Positions 1-7,019 are shown, counted from the first letter of the stretch. The stretch: 7,019 nucleotides of DNA from CAZQEZ01 sp964592475 (GCA_964592475.1 CAZQEZ010000199.1:1-7019), one strand, 5' to 3'. The notes: generated from the sequence alone by a model not told the origin. A program made the numbers and translations.

Positions 1-684
1 TATGCCGTAGATTATGCTTCTAATGTTGATTCTGATTTAAGTACATTAATCAATAAAAATATCTTATCAGCTGTGGTTGAAAACCAGATATGGAAAGCTG
101 ATTTGGATAATTCTAATTCAAAAATTATAGGTGGAACGGTTACTAACTATGACCTATTTGGAAAATTTGTATTACCCTCAATTTCATATTCATTAAAGAT
201 AAATGATCCACTTTCTGAAAGCTTATTTGGAGAAAATTTAAATGATCAAGGTCCTTTTAAAAAACTAAAACCTAATAACAATTATACTCAGGATGCTGCA
301 TATCAATATGATGATTTATCTGGAAATCTAGTTCAAGTAATTGGAAATGATGAAGTACCCGTAACTTATTTATATGGTTATAAAAAGTTTTATCCGGTGT
401 CTAAAATTACCGGAGCACTTCATGATGATGTATTGGAATATATACCTGGTTATACAGGAGTGGGAAATCTATCCTCTTCTCAAATTAGTAGCTTGAGAAA
501 TAATCTGCCAAATGCCCATATTTCAACCTTTACCTATGATCCATTAAAAGGCATGACCAGCGAAACCGGCCCTGATAACATAAAACTGACCTATGAATAC
601 GATGACTTCGGCCGTCTAAAATTATTAAAAGATCATAATGGAGATATACTAAAGCGATACACCTATCAATATAAGGTACAATAA
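1..684 (+). CDS. YD-repeat (RHS-like) surface protein, C-terminal part only
   Basis: The reading frame is open from the first base, so this is the last 227 residues of a longer protein; the GTG at 73 is internal, not a start. YD-type repeats are visible. One is near residues 101-113 (YQYDDLSGNLVQV). The other is a C-terminal block at about 176-227 that includes TFTYDPLKGMTSET, then YEYDDFGRLKLLKDHNGDIL and the final RYTYQYKVQ. This tail resembles the end of large secreted Bacteroidota RHS/YD proteins, which build beta-rich shells or surface fibres. The protein stops directly after the YD block, with no RHS-associated core extension and no variable toxin tip. Residues about 1-100 look like a beta-rich region I cannot name. 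The stop is 10 nt before the next ATG, which suggests cotranscription. The family call is good; the function (adhesion, competition or other) is unknown. Confidence 0.85.
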   Translation, partial: YAVDYASNVDSDLSTLINKNILSAVVENQIWKADLDNSNSKIIGGTVTNYDLFGKFVLPSISYSLKINDPLSESLFGENLNDQGPFKKLKPNNNYTQDAAYQYDDLSGNLVQVIGNDEVPVTYLYGYKKFYPVSKITGALHDDVLEYIPGYTGVGNLSSSQISSLRNNLPNAHISTFTYDPLKGMTSETGPDNIKLTYEYDDFGRLKLLKDHNGDILKRYTYQYKVQ

Positions 685-694
685 AAATAGATTT

Positions 695-1885
695 ATGCGA
701 TACTATTTCCTGCTTGCTTTTGTCCACCTTTCAAGTACTGCCTTTGCACAGTTGCAAGGGCATATGGGTTTTCCAAAGGCTGATCAGGAAGTATTATCGC
801 ATGTAAAAGAAGCCAAAGCCACCCTTAAACAACTAAAAAAAGTACAGCAACAATTTAAATCTGAGAAAAAGCAATATGATCAGGACAGCACCAAACTTTG
901 GCAAAAACTGAAAAAAGAGTATAACGATAGTATTTCCTGGCAATGGCAAAACCTGCCTTTGGACAGCTTATCGAAATTGCCGGTGGTAAAGGAGCAATAT
1001 CCCGAACAAGTCAGAAAGATTCAGACCAGGAAAGGCCAGCTGCAAATGCACACCCGCCAGCTTGATAGCTTAAAGCAATTGATCAAAACCTCCCCGGATA
1101 GCCTGATCAATCAATTGGGCAAAAGAAGTGCAAAGTACCTGGAAAGGCACAAGGGAGAAATACTGGCTGAAGAGCAGCAAGCTTTGGCCAATCTGGAAAA
1201 GCAGGCGACTGCCAATGAATATTTCGTGGATCCGGAAGGAGGCAAGGAGCAGGTGATCCAGCGCACCACGCGGGCGCTCAACACGGTCAATATCGATATC
1301 AGTGACAAAATAGCTCCTATACAAGAGCAAATGAATAAGCTTAAGCAAAAGTATGCCAGTGTACAAAGCATGCAGGAACTGCTGGAAGATCCTCCTAATC
1401 CGTTGTACGACCTTAGCTTTAGTCAGCGATTGATCTATGGCAACCACCTGGTGATCCTCAGTGGAGATCATGTGGCACTGGATTTTTCACCTTTCATCGG
1501 CTATCGCTTAAATAATCGCTTCAGTACAGGCATAGCCCTGCTTTATCGTCTCAACTTCATCAGTTATAAAAAACATCAGGTCCATCACCTGGAAAATGAT
1601 GTGATTGGCTTGAAGACCTTTGCAGAATACCAGACCCGCAAAGGCTTTTTAGGATATCTGGAAGTAGAAAATGCACGAAAAATAATAGCCGGTCAGCAGA
1701 CAGATATCAAAACTTATGATTATGTTTATGCTATCAATGTGGGAGTTGGTAAAACCTTCCGCCTAATGAAAAACTGGCACAGCCAGGTGACGGTATTGTA
1801 TGATTTGCTGCATGATAAAGAAAGAAGCATCATGCCTACCGCGATTAATTTCAGGATTGGGTTGCGGTGGCAGTATTTGCGGTGA
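695..1885 (+). CDS. Exported coiled-coil protein with C-terminal outer-membrane beta-barrel-like domain
   Basis: This 396-residue protein starts at the ATG 10 nt after the YD-protein stop. Residues 1-19 form a signal peptide (MRYYFLLAFV, then an AFA-Q cleavage site). Residues about 28-235 are highly charged and rich in Gln, Lys, Leu and Glu, as expected for long helices or coiled coil (QLKKVQQQFKSEKKQ, RQLDSLKQLIK, LAEEQQALANLEKQA, IQEQMNKLKQKY). From about 238 the character changes to alternating hydrophobic/polar strands with aromatic ends (LDFSPFIGYRLNNRFSTGIALLYRLNF, GYLEVENARK, YAINVGVGKTFRL, SQVTVLYDLL). It ends in INFRIGLRWQYLR, which looks like a closing barrel strand. I infer a periplasmic helical stalk joined to an outer-membrane barrel of roughly eight strands. 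I do not recognise a named family. The tight spacing suggests it works with the upstream YD protein, for example in its export or anchoring. Its middle is unusually GC-rich for this window. Confidence 0.8.
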   Translation: MRYYFLLAFVHLSSTAFAQLQGHMGFPKADQEVLSHVKEAKATLKQLKKVQQQFKSEKKQYDQDSTKLWQKLKKEYNDSISWQWQNLPLDSLSKLPVVKEQYPEQVRKIQTRKGQLQMHTRQLDSLKQLIKTSPDSLINQLGKRSAKYLERHKGEILAEEQQALANLEKQATANEYFVDPEGGKEQVIQRTTRALNTVNIDISDKIAPIQEQMNKLKQKYASVQSMQELLEDPPNPLYDLSFSQRLIYGNHLVILSGDHVALDFSPFIGYRLNNRFSTGIALLYRLNFISYKKHQVHHLENDVIGLKTFAEYQTRKGFLGYLEVENARKIIAGQQTDIKTYDYVYAINVGVGKTFRLMKNWHSQVTVLYDLLHDKERSIMPTAINFRIGLRWQYLR

Positions 1886-1951
1886 ACACCCCCTTAATTC
1901 CCCTCCTTAATTGAGGAGGGGGAGGATTGTCGCAGACAATCAGGAGGTGGT
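1886..1951. repeat. Branched inverted-repeat element (two hairpins inside an outer stem)
   Basis: Immediately after the stop codon lie three nested pairings. The outer stem is CACCCCCT (1887-1894) with AGGAGGTG (1942-1949), 7 of 8 pairs. Inside it is a perfect 8-bp hairpin, CCCCTCCT (1900-1907) with AGGAGGGG (1914-1921), loop TAATTG. Next is a perfect 7-bp hairpin, GATTGTC (1925-1931) with GACAATC (1935-1941), loop GCA. The fold is a three-way junction. Its composition (C/G runs) is unlike the surrounding AT-rich spacer, which fits a dispersed, REP-like intergenic repeat. The first hairpin could halt RNA polymerase or protect the 3' end of the upstream transcript, but no T-tract follows, so I do not call it an intrinsic terminator. 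The pairings are certain; mobility and function are inferred. Confidence 0.7.
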
Positions 1952-1965
1952 GCAAATAGAAATAT
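1936..1965 (+). repeat. Direct repeat, copy A
   Basis: This 30-nt block matches 2007-2036 at 26 of 30 positions, 71 nt apart. The shared core is ACAATCA, then GGTGGTG, AAATA and AAATAT in the same order and spacing. Copy A overlaps the 3' arm of the branched inverted-repeat element and the hairpin that follows it. It could be the end of an element present twice, or a tandem protein-binding site ahead of the gene at 2081. Confidence 0.65.
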
Positions 1966-1971
1966 TTTGCA
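1951..1971. other. Small hairpin with GAAA loop
   Basis: TGCAAATA (1951-1958) pairs with TATTTTGCA (1963-1971) with a single bulged base, closing a GAAA loop (1959-1962), a GNRA-type tetraloop if transcribed. It directly abuts the branched element. It may be an extra stem of the same structure or a coincidence of AT-rich DNA; no function can be assigned. Confidence 0.4.
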
Positions 1972-1972
1972 G
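1957..1972 (+). repeat. Shared intergenic block, copy 1
   Basis: TAGAA followed by ATATTTTGCAG recurs at 4807-4823 with a single extra G between the two parts. A second shared word, TATACAATC, follows in both spacers (2004-2012 here). The block contains TTTG, which resembles the -33 element of Bacteroidota promoters, but no TAnnTTTG -7 element lies at the expected distance. A promoter is therefore not claimed. Confidence 0.35.
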
Positions 1973-1986
1973 TTAAGATTTAATTT

Positions 1987-2006
1987 AATAGCTGATGCTA
2001 TTTTAT
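1987..2006 (+). terminator. Weak possible terminator hairpin with T-run
   Basis: AATAGC (1987-1992) and GCTATT (1997-2002) form a perfect 6-bp stem around the loop TGAT, followed by TTAT to 2006. This is the only hairpin plus T-run between genes 2 and 3. The stem is short and AT-rich, so termination would be weak. It may instead be an ordinary palindrome. Confidence 0.25.
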
Positions 2007-2036
2007 ACAATCATGGGGTGGTGAAAATACAAATAT
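2007..2036 (+). repeat. Direct repeat, copy B
   Basis: This is the second copy of the 30-nt repeat at 1936-1965 (26 of 30 identical). It ends 44 nt before the ATG at 2081, in the expected leader or promoter zone of the T9SS cargo gene. It lacks the GC-rich inverted-repeat head that precedes copy A. Confidence 0.65.
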
Positions 2037-2080
2037 CAATTATCAAATATATAGTTCATATTAAAAACCAATTCAATCAG

Positions 2081-4783
2081 ATGAAGCTCAAAATTAAACT
2101 GGCATTAATTCTGATTTTTTTAACTTTCACTTCTCTGGCTCAACATCAGCTACAGGGTGGTTATTGGCAAGCTGCAAACCTGGGCCTGGATTTTACTTGT
2201 CCTGAACCCGCTTTAACCTTCAACCCAAAGTTTCAGTCTCTACACGCAACTGCTTCCATTGCTGATTCTATAGGTAATTTTCTTTTTTATAGTAACAATG
2301 ATACTATTTTTAATAAATATTCAAATCCGGTGCCTGGCAGTGAAAAAATTAAAAAAGCCGCTTCTCATTATAACGGCATGACGCTACTATTGCCTACTCC
2401 GGGTAATAGTTCCTTATATTATTTATTTACCAATAATACCGATATTTACTATAATCAATACTATCATATAGTGGATGCCTACAAAAATGATGGTGCAGGG
2501 GAGGTAATCACTTACAATCACTTATTGCATGAACAGGTTTTCTGTCCGATCCGGGCCACTTATGACAAAGTAAATAATCGTTATTGGCTGCTTTTTACTT
2601 CCTTCAAAGATCAACTTTTGCATGCAAAAACTTTGGATGAAAATGGAATTTCTGATCATTCGGTAGGAAATAAAATTGGTTTGCCCCTGAGTTCAATAAA
2701 ATATGTTGGTATTAAATTTTCTCCCTCTGGTAATTTATTATTGGCATATTATGGCGATGATTTTGAACTCTACCAATTTGATAAAAATACTGGTAAAATA
2801 AATTTATTAGTTAAATGGACAATAGATAATAAATTTCCATCAAGAGCTGAATTTTCACCAGATGAAAATAAGATTTATTTAATGTTTTATACCATTGATG
2901 AAAATGATGTAAATGGAAATTGGAAAGAAAAATTTATTTCTCAAATAGATATTTCAGTCAAAGATTCCACGTCAATAAAGCAATCTGAAATAAGAGTTTT
3001 CGATTTAATTACCTACATTAGAAATGATGCTCTTCAATTAGCCATTGATGGCAAAATATATTTTCACTTCAATAGTAGCTTTTATCGCATAGAAGAGCCC
3101 AACAATACCTTTCCTCATTGCAATATTGTCGAATTTTTAAAATCACCTGAACTCAATTATACCAGTGCTACAAGTTTTCCCAACATGGCATCATCTTTTA
3201 ATGATTTTCCTCCTTACCGTCCCAAAAGTAAGTTTCAGGCCATACCCGATACCACCCTTTGTTCGGGAGAGGTAATTTCAATTGGTAACCAAACACTGCC
3301 CAATACCTCCTACAATTGGAGTCCTTCTCATGAGGTAGACGATTACCAGGTGGCTAATCCAAACTATTCAAAAATAAACAGGACAGACATGCCAAGAATC
3401 ACTGATCTTTACTTAACTGCCCAACAAAATAATTGCTTATTCAAAGATACGGTTAAAATCACAGTGAATCCGGATATGGAAACAGGATCCATTGTGGGTG
3501 GTAAAAGTGTATGCCCTTATGTAGAAAGAGTAATCTACCAAATTGAAAATACCTTACAGCGAGATGTGTCATGGCAAATAATGGGTGGTAATTTAGTAAA
3601 TGAAGAACTTAATAGCATAACAGTAAACTGGCTTGATACCAATCCAAATGCACTCGTCAGTATAAATACTGTATCGCCATGGGGTAGGTGCAATACAAAA
3701 AAGCAATTGCCGGTAAAAATCAATGTGGAATTAGATACTGAAACTCCCAGAGGCAATGAAACTGTGTGTTACAACTTAAGAAATGAGAATCATTATGAAA
3801 TTACTAATACCACCGGTTCTGTTTACACCTGGACTCTGAATGGCGGTAGTGTAATCAATGGGCAAGGTAGCAACCAGGTAGAAGTGAGTTGGCATTCAAA
3901 TGGCAATAAGCAAATATGGGTGCATGAGTTTAGCCAAACAATAGATACTATTTGTTATGGCAGCTCCGATACGTTAGGAGTAAATGTTTTTACAGATTCC
4001 GCACAAGTGGTAATTCATTCGGCTAGTGTAAATTTGGATAGCACAATCTCCGTTTACGGTCAAGCATTAGGCAACTTTTCGCTACCACTTCAATTAAAGA
4101 AGGAGAATGAATACCGGACATTTAATGATCGCTTCTTTCAGGATACTTCATTAGTTTACCATGATGCATCAGTCAATCCCGCTGAGGATTCATACTACTA
4201 TCAAATGAAATTGAACAGCACCTGCTTGCAGGCAAAAGAAAGTGAGCAACACAGAACAATGTTATTGTCATCAATTAAAAATGAAGACGATGCCTTAATA
4301 GATTTACAGTGGAACCACTATGAAGGGTGGCATGAGGGTGTAGAAATGTATGAAATTTATCGGAAAGTGGATGACAATGATTGGGAGTTTTTTGGTGAAA
4401 GTGAGAAGCCGGGTTTCATTTATGAGGATGGCTTGGCAGGTTTTAATCATCAATTTAGGATAAAGGCAATAGAAAAAGACGGCGCTAATCAGGCCTGGTC
4501 TAACCCTGCCGGGAATCAATTTGAGCATAAATTATTTATTCCTAATGTATTTACACCTAACCTTGACGAATTTAACGAATACTTTGAGATCAAACGTTTA
4601 ACAGAAGTTTATCCCCAAAATTACCTGAAAGTTTACAATCGCTGGGGTAAAGAAATATTAAATTTTGTCGATTATAAAAACGATTGGAATGCATCAACTT
4701 TAAACAATGGTGTTTACTACTACGAGTTATTTACGCTTAAAAATGATCAAAAGTTTACAGGATATTTTCAAGTGATCAGGTGA
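2081..4783 (+). CDS. Secreted multidomain protein with T9SS type B sorting domain
   Basis: I place the start at ATG 2081 (900 residues) because a classic signal peptide begins there: MKLKIKLALILIFLTFTSLA, cleaved before Q21. The same frame is open back to a TTG at 1967, but that 38-residue extension has no export signal and overlaps the repeat zone. Residues about 25-380 resemble the beta-propeller-like N-terminus common in Bacteroidota cargo proteins (SIADSIGNFLFYSNND, GMTLLLPTPGNSSLYYLFTN, IKFSPSGNLL, EFSPDENKIYLMFY). Three PKD/Ig-like modules follow at about 386-465, 466-550 and 555-635, with YNWSP, VSWQIMGGNLV and YTWTLNGGSVI signatures. Two Fn3-like modules follow at about 640-730 and 738-808. 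The end, 817-900, is the CHU_C/type B sorting domain (LFIPNVFTPNLDEFN, LKVYNRWGKEI, NNGVYYYELF, TGYFQVIR). It should be exported by T9SS and retained on or released from the cell surface. Adhesion or polymer binding is an inference; no catalytic motif is seen. Confidence 0.9.
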   Translation: MKLKIKLALILIFLTFTSLAQHQLQGGYWQAANLGLDFTCPEPALTFNPKFQSLHATASIADSIGNFLFYSNNDTIFNKYSNPVPGSEKIKKAASHYNGMTLLLPTPGNSSLYYLFTNNTDIYYNQYYHIVDAYKNDGAGEVITYNHLLHEQVFCPIRATYDKVNNRYWLLFTSFKDQLLHAKTLDENGISDHSVGNKIGLPLSSIKYVGIKFSPSGNLLLAYYGDDFELYQFDKNTGKINLLVKWTIDNKFPSRAEFSPDENKIYLMFYTIDENDVNGNWKEKFISQIDISVKDSTSIKQSEIRVFDLITYIRNDALQLAIDGKIYFHFNSSFYRIEEPNNTFPHCNIVEFLKSPELNYTSATSFPNMASSFNDFPPYRPKSKFQAIPDTTLCSGEVISIGNQTLPNTSYNWSPSHEVDDYQVANPNYSKINRTDMPRITDLYLTAQQNNCLFKDTVKITVNPDMETGSIVGGKSVCPYVERVIYQIENTLQRDVSWQIMGGNLVNEELNSITVNWLDTNPNALVSINTVSPWGRCNTKKQLPVKINVELDTETPRGNETVCYNLRNENHYEITNTTGSVYTWTLNGGSVINGQGSNQVEVSWHSNGNKQIWVHEFSQTIDTICYGSSDTLGVNVFTDSAQVVIHSASVNLDSTISVYGQALGNFSLPLQLKKENEYRTFNDRFFQDTSLVYHDASVNPAEDSYYYQMKLNSTCLQAKESEQHRTMLLSSIKNEDDALIDLQWNHYEGWHEGVEMYEIYRKVDDNDWEFFGESEKPGFIYEDGLAGFNHQFRIKAIEKDGANQAWSNPAGNQFEHKLFIPNVFTPNLDEFNEYFEIKRLTEVYPQNYLKVYNRWGKEILNFVDYKNDWNASTLNNGVYYYELFTLKNDQKFTGYFQVIR

Positions 4784-4870
4784 TTATTTTACCTAATCAA
4801 TAACTTTAGAAGATATTTTGCAGGTATACAATCGTTACACTCAATTAGTCTTAGATAACGTTTAATTAAA
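4784..4870 (+). promoter_or_regulatory. Intergenic spacer carrying shared block, copy 2
   Basis: This 87-nt spacer precedes the penicillin-binding protein gene and should hold its promoter if that gene is transcribed alone. At 4807-4823 it repeats the block TAGAA(G)ATATTTTGCAG from 1957-1972, and TATACAATC follows at 4825-4833, as at 2004-2012. I find no convincing Bacteroidota -33/-7 pair. TAACTTTA at 4801-4808 is one base from the -7 consensus but has no partner upstream. No ribosome binding site is evident before the ATG. Confidence 0.3.
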
Positions 4871-7019
4871 ATGGGATTAAAACAAAAATTTAAAAAGCTT
4901 TCCCGGCTTACACGTATTTTATGGATTTTTTTTATAATCCTGGTGTTGCTGGCTCCTGTTTATTATTGGTCAGTAAAAATTAATCTCTTCAACCTTTACG
5001 GTGGTTTACCATCACTAGCATCTTTAGAAAACCCAAATCCTGATCTGGCATCATTACTGATCAGTGCCGATGGTAAAACCTTAGATAAGTATTATCAATT
5101 GAATCGTAACCCTGTAGATTATGACGAACTTTCGCCATACCTGGTGCAAGCTTTAGTTGGCACTGAAGATAGAAGGTTTTATACCCATTCGGGAATAGAT
5201 TTAATCGGGTTAACCAGAGCATTTGTGAGCACAGTTATTCTTATGCGCGATCCTCAAGGGGGAAGTACTATTACCCAGCAATTGGCCAAAATGTTGTGGG
5301 AAACACGTAGTGCAGAATATGAAGGATTATTATCACGAATTCCTTATTTAAAATTACTGATCATAAAAACCAAAGAATGGATTGTTGCAGTACAAATTGA
5401 AGAAGCATACACTAAAAAAGAAATTATTAGCATGTATTTCAATACTATGCCTTTTGGTAACAATACATTTGGCATTAAAGTAGCAGCTGAAACCTATTTT
5501 GACAAGCAACCCATCCAACTATTAACTCACGAGGCAGCTCTATTGGTGGGAATTTTAAATGGGCCTTCTTTTTTTAATCCGGTAAGGCATCCGGAGCGTG
5601 CAAAAAATCGCCGGGATTGGGTACTAAAAAAACTTTATGTTAATGGCTACATAACAGAAGAGGTTTATCGGGAAAGCTTAAACAAAGGCTTAGACTTAAA
5701 ATTCAGACCTCAGGATAGAGAAAATGATTTAATAGCTTATCTAAAAGGAGTACTGAGGGCTGATTTAAGAGCCTGGGCAGCTAAAAATAATTTTAACCTA
5801 TACCAGGATGGTTTGCGAATATATACCACTATAGATAGTCGCATGCAAAAACACGCCGAGGCAGCCGTTCGCTCCCATATGCAATATTTGCAGAAAGGCT
5901 TTAATCTAGAATGGAAAGGCCGCGAGCCTTGGGCAAGTGACAAAGATTATATCAACAAAATATGGAGAACAACAGGCCAATACCGGCAATTGGTACGGAA
6001 ATATGGCGCTAAAAGTGATAGTGTAGCATTTTATGCCCAATTGCCTCGCCCTCAGAAAGTATTCAGTTGGGATGGTGAAAAGGAAATAAAAATGAGCCCA
6101 CTGGATTCTATCAGGTATTATAAGAAATTTTTGCACACGGGTTTTATGGCCATGGATCCTACCAATGGTCAAATCAAGGCTTGGGTTGGTGGTATCGATT
6201 ATAATTACTTCAAATACGACCATGTGCGACAAGGTAAAAATCAGCCGGGTTCTACCTTTAAGCCTTTTGTTTATACCACTGCCATTGCCAACGGGTATTC
6301 CCCCTGTTTTGAAATAATGGATGCTCCGGTTACTTATGAAGTCCCGGGTGCCGATCCTCCCTATTGGACGCCACAAAACGCCACGGATAAATACAATGGA
6401 GAATTAGTAACCTTAAAAGAAGGGTTGCGCCGCTCTATGAATAGAATAGCTGCCATGATGATGAATAAACTAGGTCCTGAAAATGTAGTAGAAACAGCCA
6501 GACGTATGGGAATAAGAAGTCCTTTAAACCCGGTAATGTCATTAAGCTTAGGTTCCAGCGATGTTTCGGTGCACGAGATGGTAGGGGCTTATGCTACTTT
6601 CGCCAATCAGGGAGTATGGAACGAACCTTATGTAGTAGCCCGAATAGAAGATAAGTACGGTAACATACTTATGAAAAATGTACCTCAAAAAAAAGAAGCG
6701 ATAAGTGCTGAAACAGCTTACCTTATGCTACAAATGCTCAAAGGAACTATTTATGAATCAGATGGTACTGCCTATCGGATCAATGATCAATTGAAAAATA
6801 AGGTCGAAATGGCTGGTAAAACAGGTACTACTTCAGATTATGCTGATGGTTGGTTTATGGGTATTACCCCTAAGCTTGTAGCTGGTGCCTGGGTTGGTGG
6901 CGATGATAGATACATCCGTTTCACTTCTTTTCGCTATGGACAAGGTGCAGTAATGGCGTTGCCCATTTGGGAGCAATTTATGCAGCAGGTGTATAATGAC
7001 GATGATATAAAATTTAATA
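4871..7019 (+). CDS. Class A penicillin-binding protein (PBP1A type), bifunctional, 3' end outside window
   Basis: This inner-membrane enzyme polymerises lipid II into glycan strands and cross-links them in the periplasm. The 716 visible residues begin at ATG 4871, the only plausible start after the in-frame TAA at 4856; no stop occurs before the window ends. Residues about 14-33 form the membrane anchor. The GT51 transglycosylase spans about 60-240. Motif 1 is EDRRFYTHSGID with catalytic E99, motif 2 is GGSTITQQLAK (130-140), motif 3 is KTKE with the second catalytic E169, and ISMYFN and GIKVAAETYF follow. The transpeptidase spans about 310-700: the nucleophile S461 lies in PGSTFKPF (S-x-x-K), SMN is at 522-524 and KTGTT at 650-654. 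All active-site residues are present, so it should be active. The generic names mrcA or ponA would apply, but I cannot tell which paralogue this is. The visible length suggests that only a short tail is missing. Confidence 0.95.
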   Translation, partial: MGLKQKFKKLSRLTRILWIFFIILVLLAPVYYWSVKINLFNLYGGLPSLASLENPNPDLASLLISADGKTLDKYYQLNRNPVDYDELSPYLVQALVGTEDRRFYTHSGIDLIGLTRAFVSTVILMRDPQGGSTITQQLAKMLWETRSAEYEGLLSRIPYLKLLIIKTKEWIVAVQIEEAYTKKEIISMYFNTMPFGNNTFGIKVAAETYFDKQPIQLLTHEAALLVGILNGPSFFNPVRHPERAKNRRDWVLKKLYVNGYITEEVYRESLNKGLDLKFRPQDRENDLIAYLKGVLRADLRAWAAKNNFNLYQDGLRIYTTIDSRMQKHAEAAVRSHMQYLQKGFNLEWKGREPWASDKDYINKIWRTTGQYRQLVRKYGAKSDSVAFYAQLPRPQKVFSWDGEKEIKMSPLDSIRYYKKFLHTGFMAMDPTNGQIKAWVGGIDYNYFKYDHVRQGKNQPGSTFKPFVYTTAIANGYSPCFEIMDAPVTYEVPGADPPYWTPQNATDKYNGELVTLKEGLRRSMNRIAAMMMNKLGPENVVETARRMGIRSPLNPVMSLSLGSSDVSVHEMVGAYATFANQGVWNEPYVVARIEDKYGNILMKNVPQKKEAISAETAYLMLQMLKGTIYESDGTAYRINDQLKNKVEMAGKTGTTSDYADGWFMGITPKLVAGAWVGGDDRYIRFTSFRYGQGAVMALPIWEQFMQQVYNDDDIKFN

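Noticed and set aside
1070..1471. Minus-strand open frames opposite the coiled-coil gene
   Set aside because: They are antisense to a well-supported coding region and arise from its biased Gln/Lys/Leu codons. No start context or motif supports them.
1900..1921. GC-rich hairpin after gene 2 as an intrinsic terminator
   Set aside because: The stem is strong, but neither strand has a T-tract after it. It is better explained as part of the branched repeat element.
1967..2080. In-frame N-terminal extension of the T9SS cargo gene from a TTG at 1967
   Set aside because: The 38 extra residues carry no export signal and would bury the clear signal peptide that begins at ATG 2081. The DNA there consists of repeats and hairpins.
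4781..4799. Inverted repeat TGATTA/TAATCA starting at the stop codon of the T9SS cargo gene
   Set aside because: The stem is only 6 bp, mostly A-T, with a 7-nt loop and no following T-run. It is too weak to call a terminator.
5366..5379. GT51 motif 3 reads IKTKE rather than the RKxxE of E. coli PBP1b
   Set aside because: The catalytic Glu (E169) is present, and from memory a missing Arg here is common among Bacteroidota class A enzymes. I do not treat it as a defect.
5906..6376. Minus-strand open frame of 156 codons inside the penicillin-binding protein gene
   Set aside because: It lies wholly opposite the transpeptidase coding sequence, whose motifs are intact. Its translation shows no recognisable family, so it is a shadow frame.

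Overview
The window looks like a chromosomal segment of a Bacteroidota bacterium, most likely a Cytophagales-type gliding or marine lineage. The evidence is the AT-rich DNA, start codons without clear Shine-Dalgarno sequences, a secreted multidomain protein with a C-terminal type IX secretion (T9SS) type B sorting domain, a YD/RHS-type surface protein tail, and a class A penicillin-binding protein with Bacteroidota-style glycosyltransferase motifs. The order-level placement is an inference.

Layout: all four genes are on the + strand. (1) 1-684 is the C-terminal end of a YD-repeat (RHS-like) protein whose start lies before the window. (2) 695-1885, only 10 nt downstream, encodes an exported protein with a long alpha-helical/coiled-coil region followed by a probable outer-membrane beta-barrel. 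It is noticeably richer in G+C than its neighbours and is probably cotranscribed with gene 1. (3) 1886-2080 is a 195-nt non-coding stretch full of structure: a branched inverted-repeat element, two further small hairpins and a 30-nt imperfect direct repeat. (4) 2081-4783 encodes a 900-residue T9SS cargo protein (signal peptide, beta-propeller-like region, PKD/Ig-like and Fn3-like domains, sorting domain). (5) 4784-4870 is a short intergenic spacer that shares two sequence blocks, in the same order, with the first spacer. (6) 4871-7019 is a bifunctional class A penicillin-binding protein (PBP1A type) with all catalytic motifs present; it is still open at the right edge of the window.

Functionally, all four products act at or beyond the inner membrane: a surface YD protein with a possible outer-membrane partner, a T9SS-exported putative adhesin, and a peptidoglycan synthase. 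Only genes 1 and 2 are spaced like an operon; the others have their own upstream spacers. I see no RNA gene, CRISPR array, transposase or recognisable new defence system. The least explained parts are the structured spacer at 1886-2080 and the YD-protein/coiled-coil-barrel gene pair.
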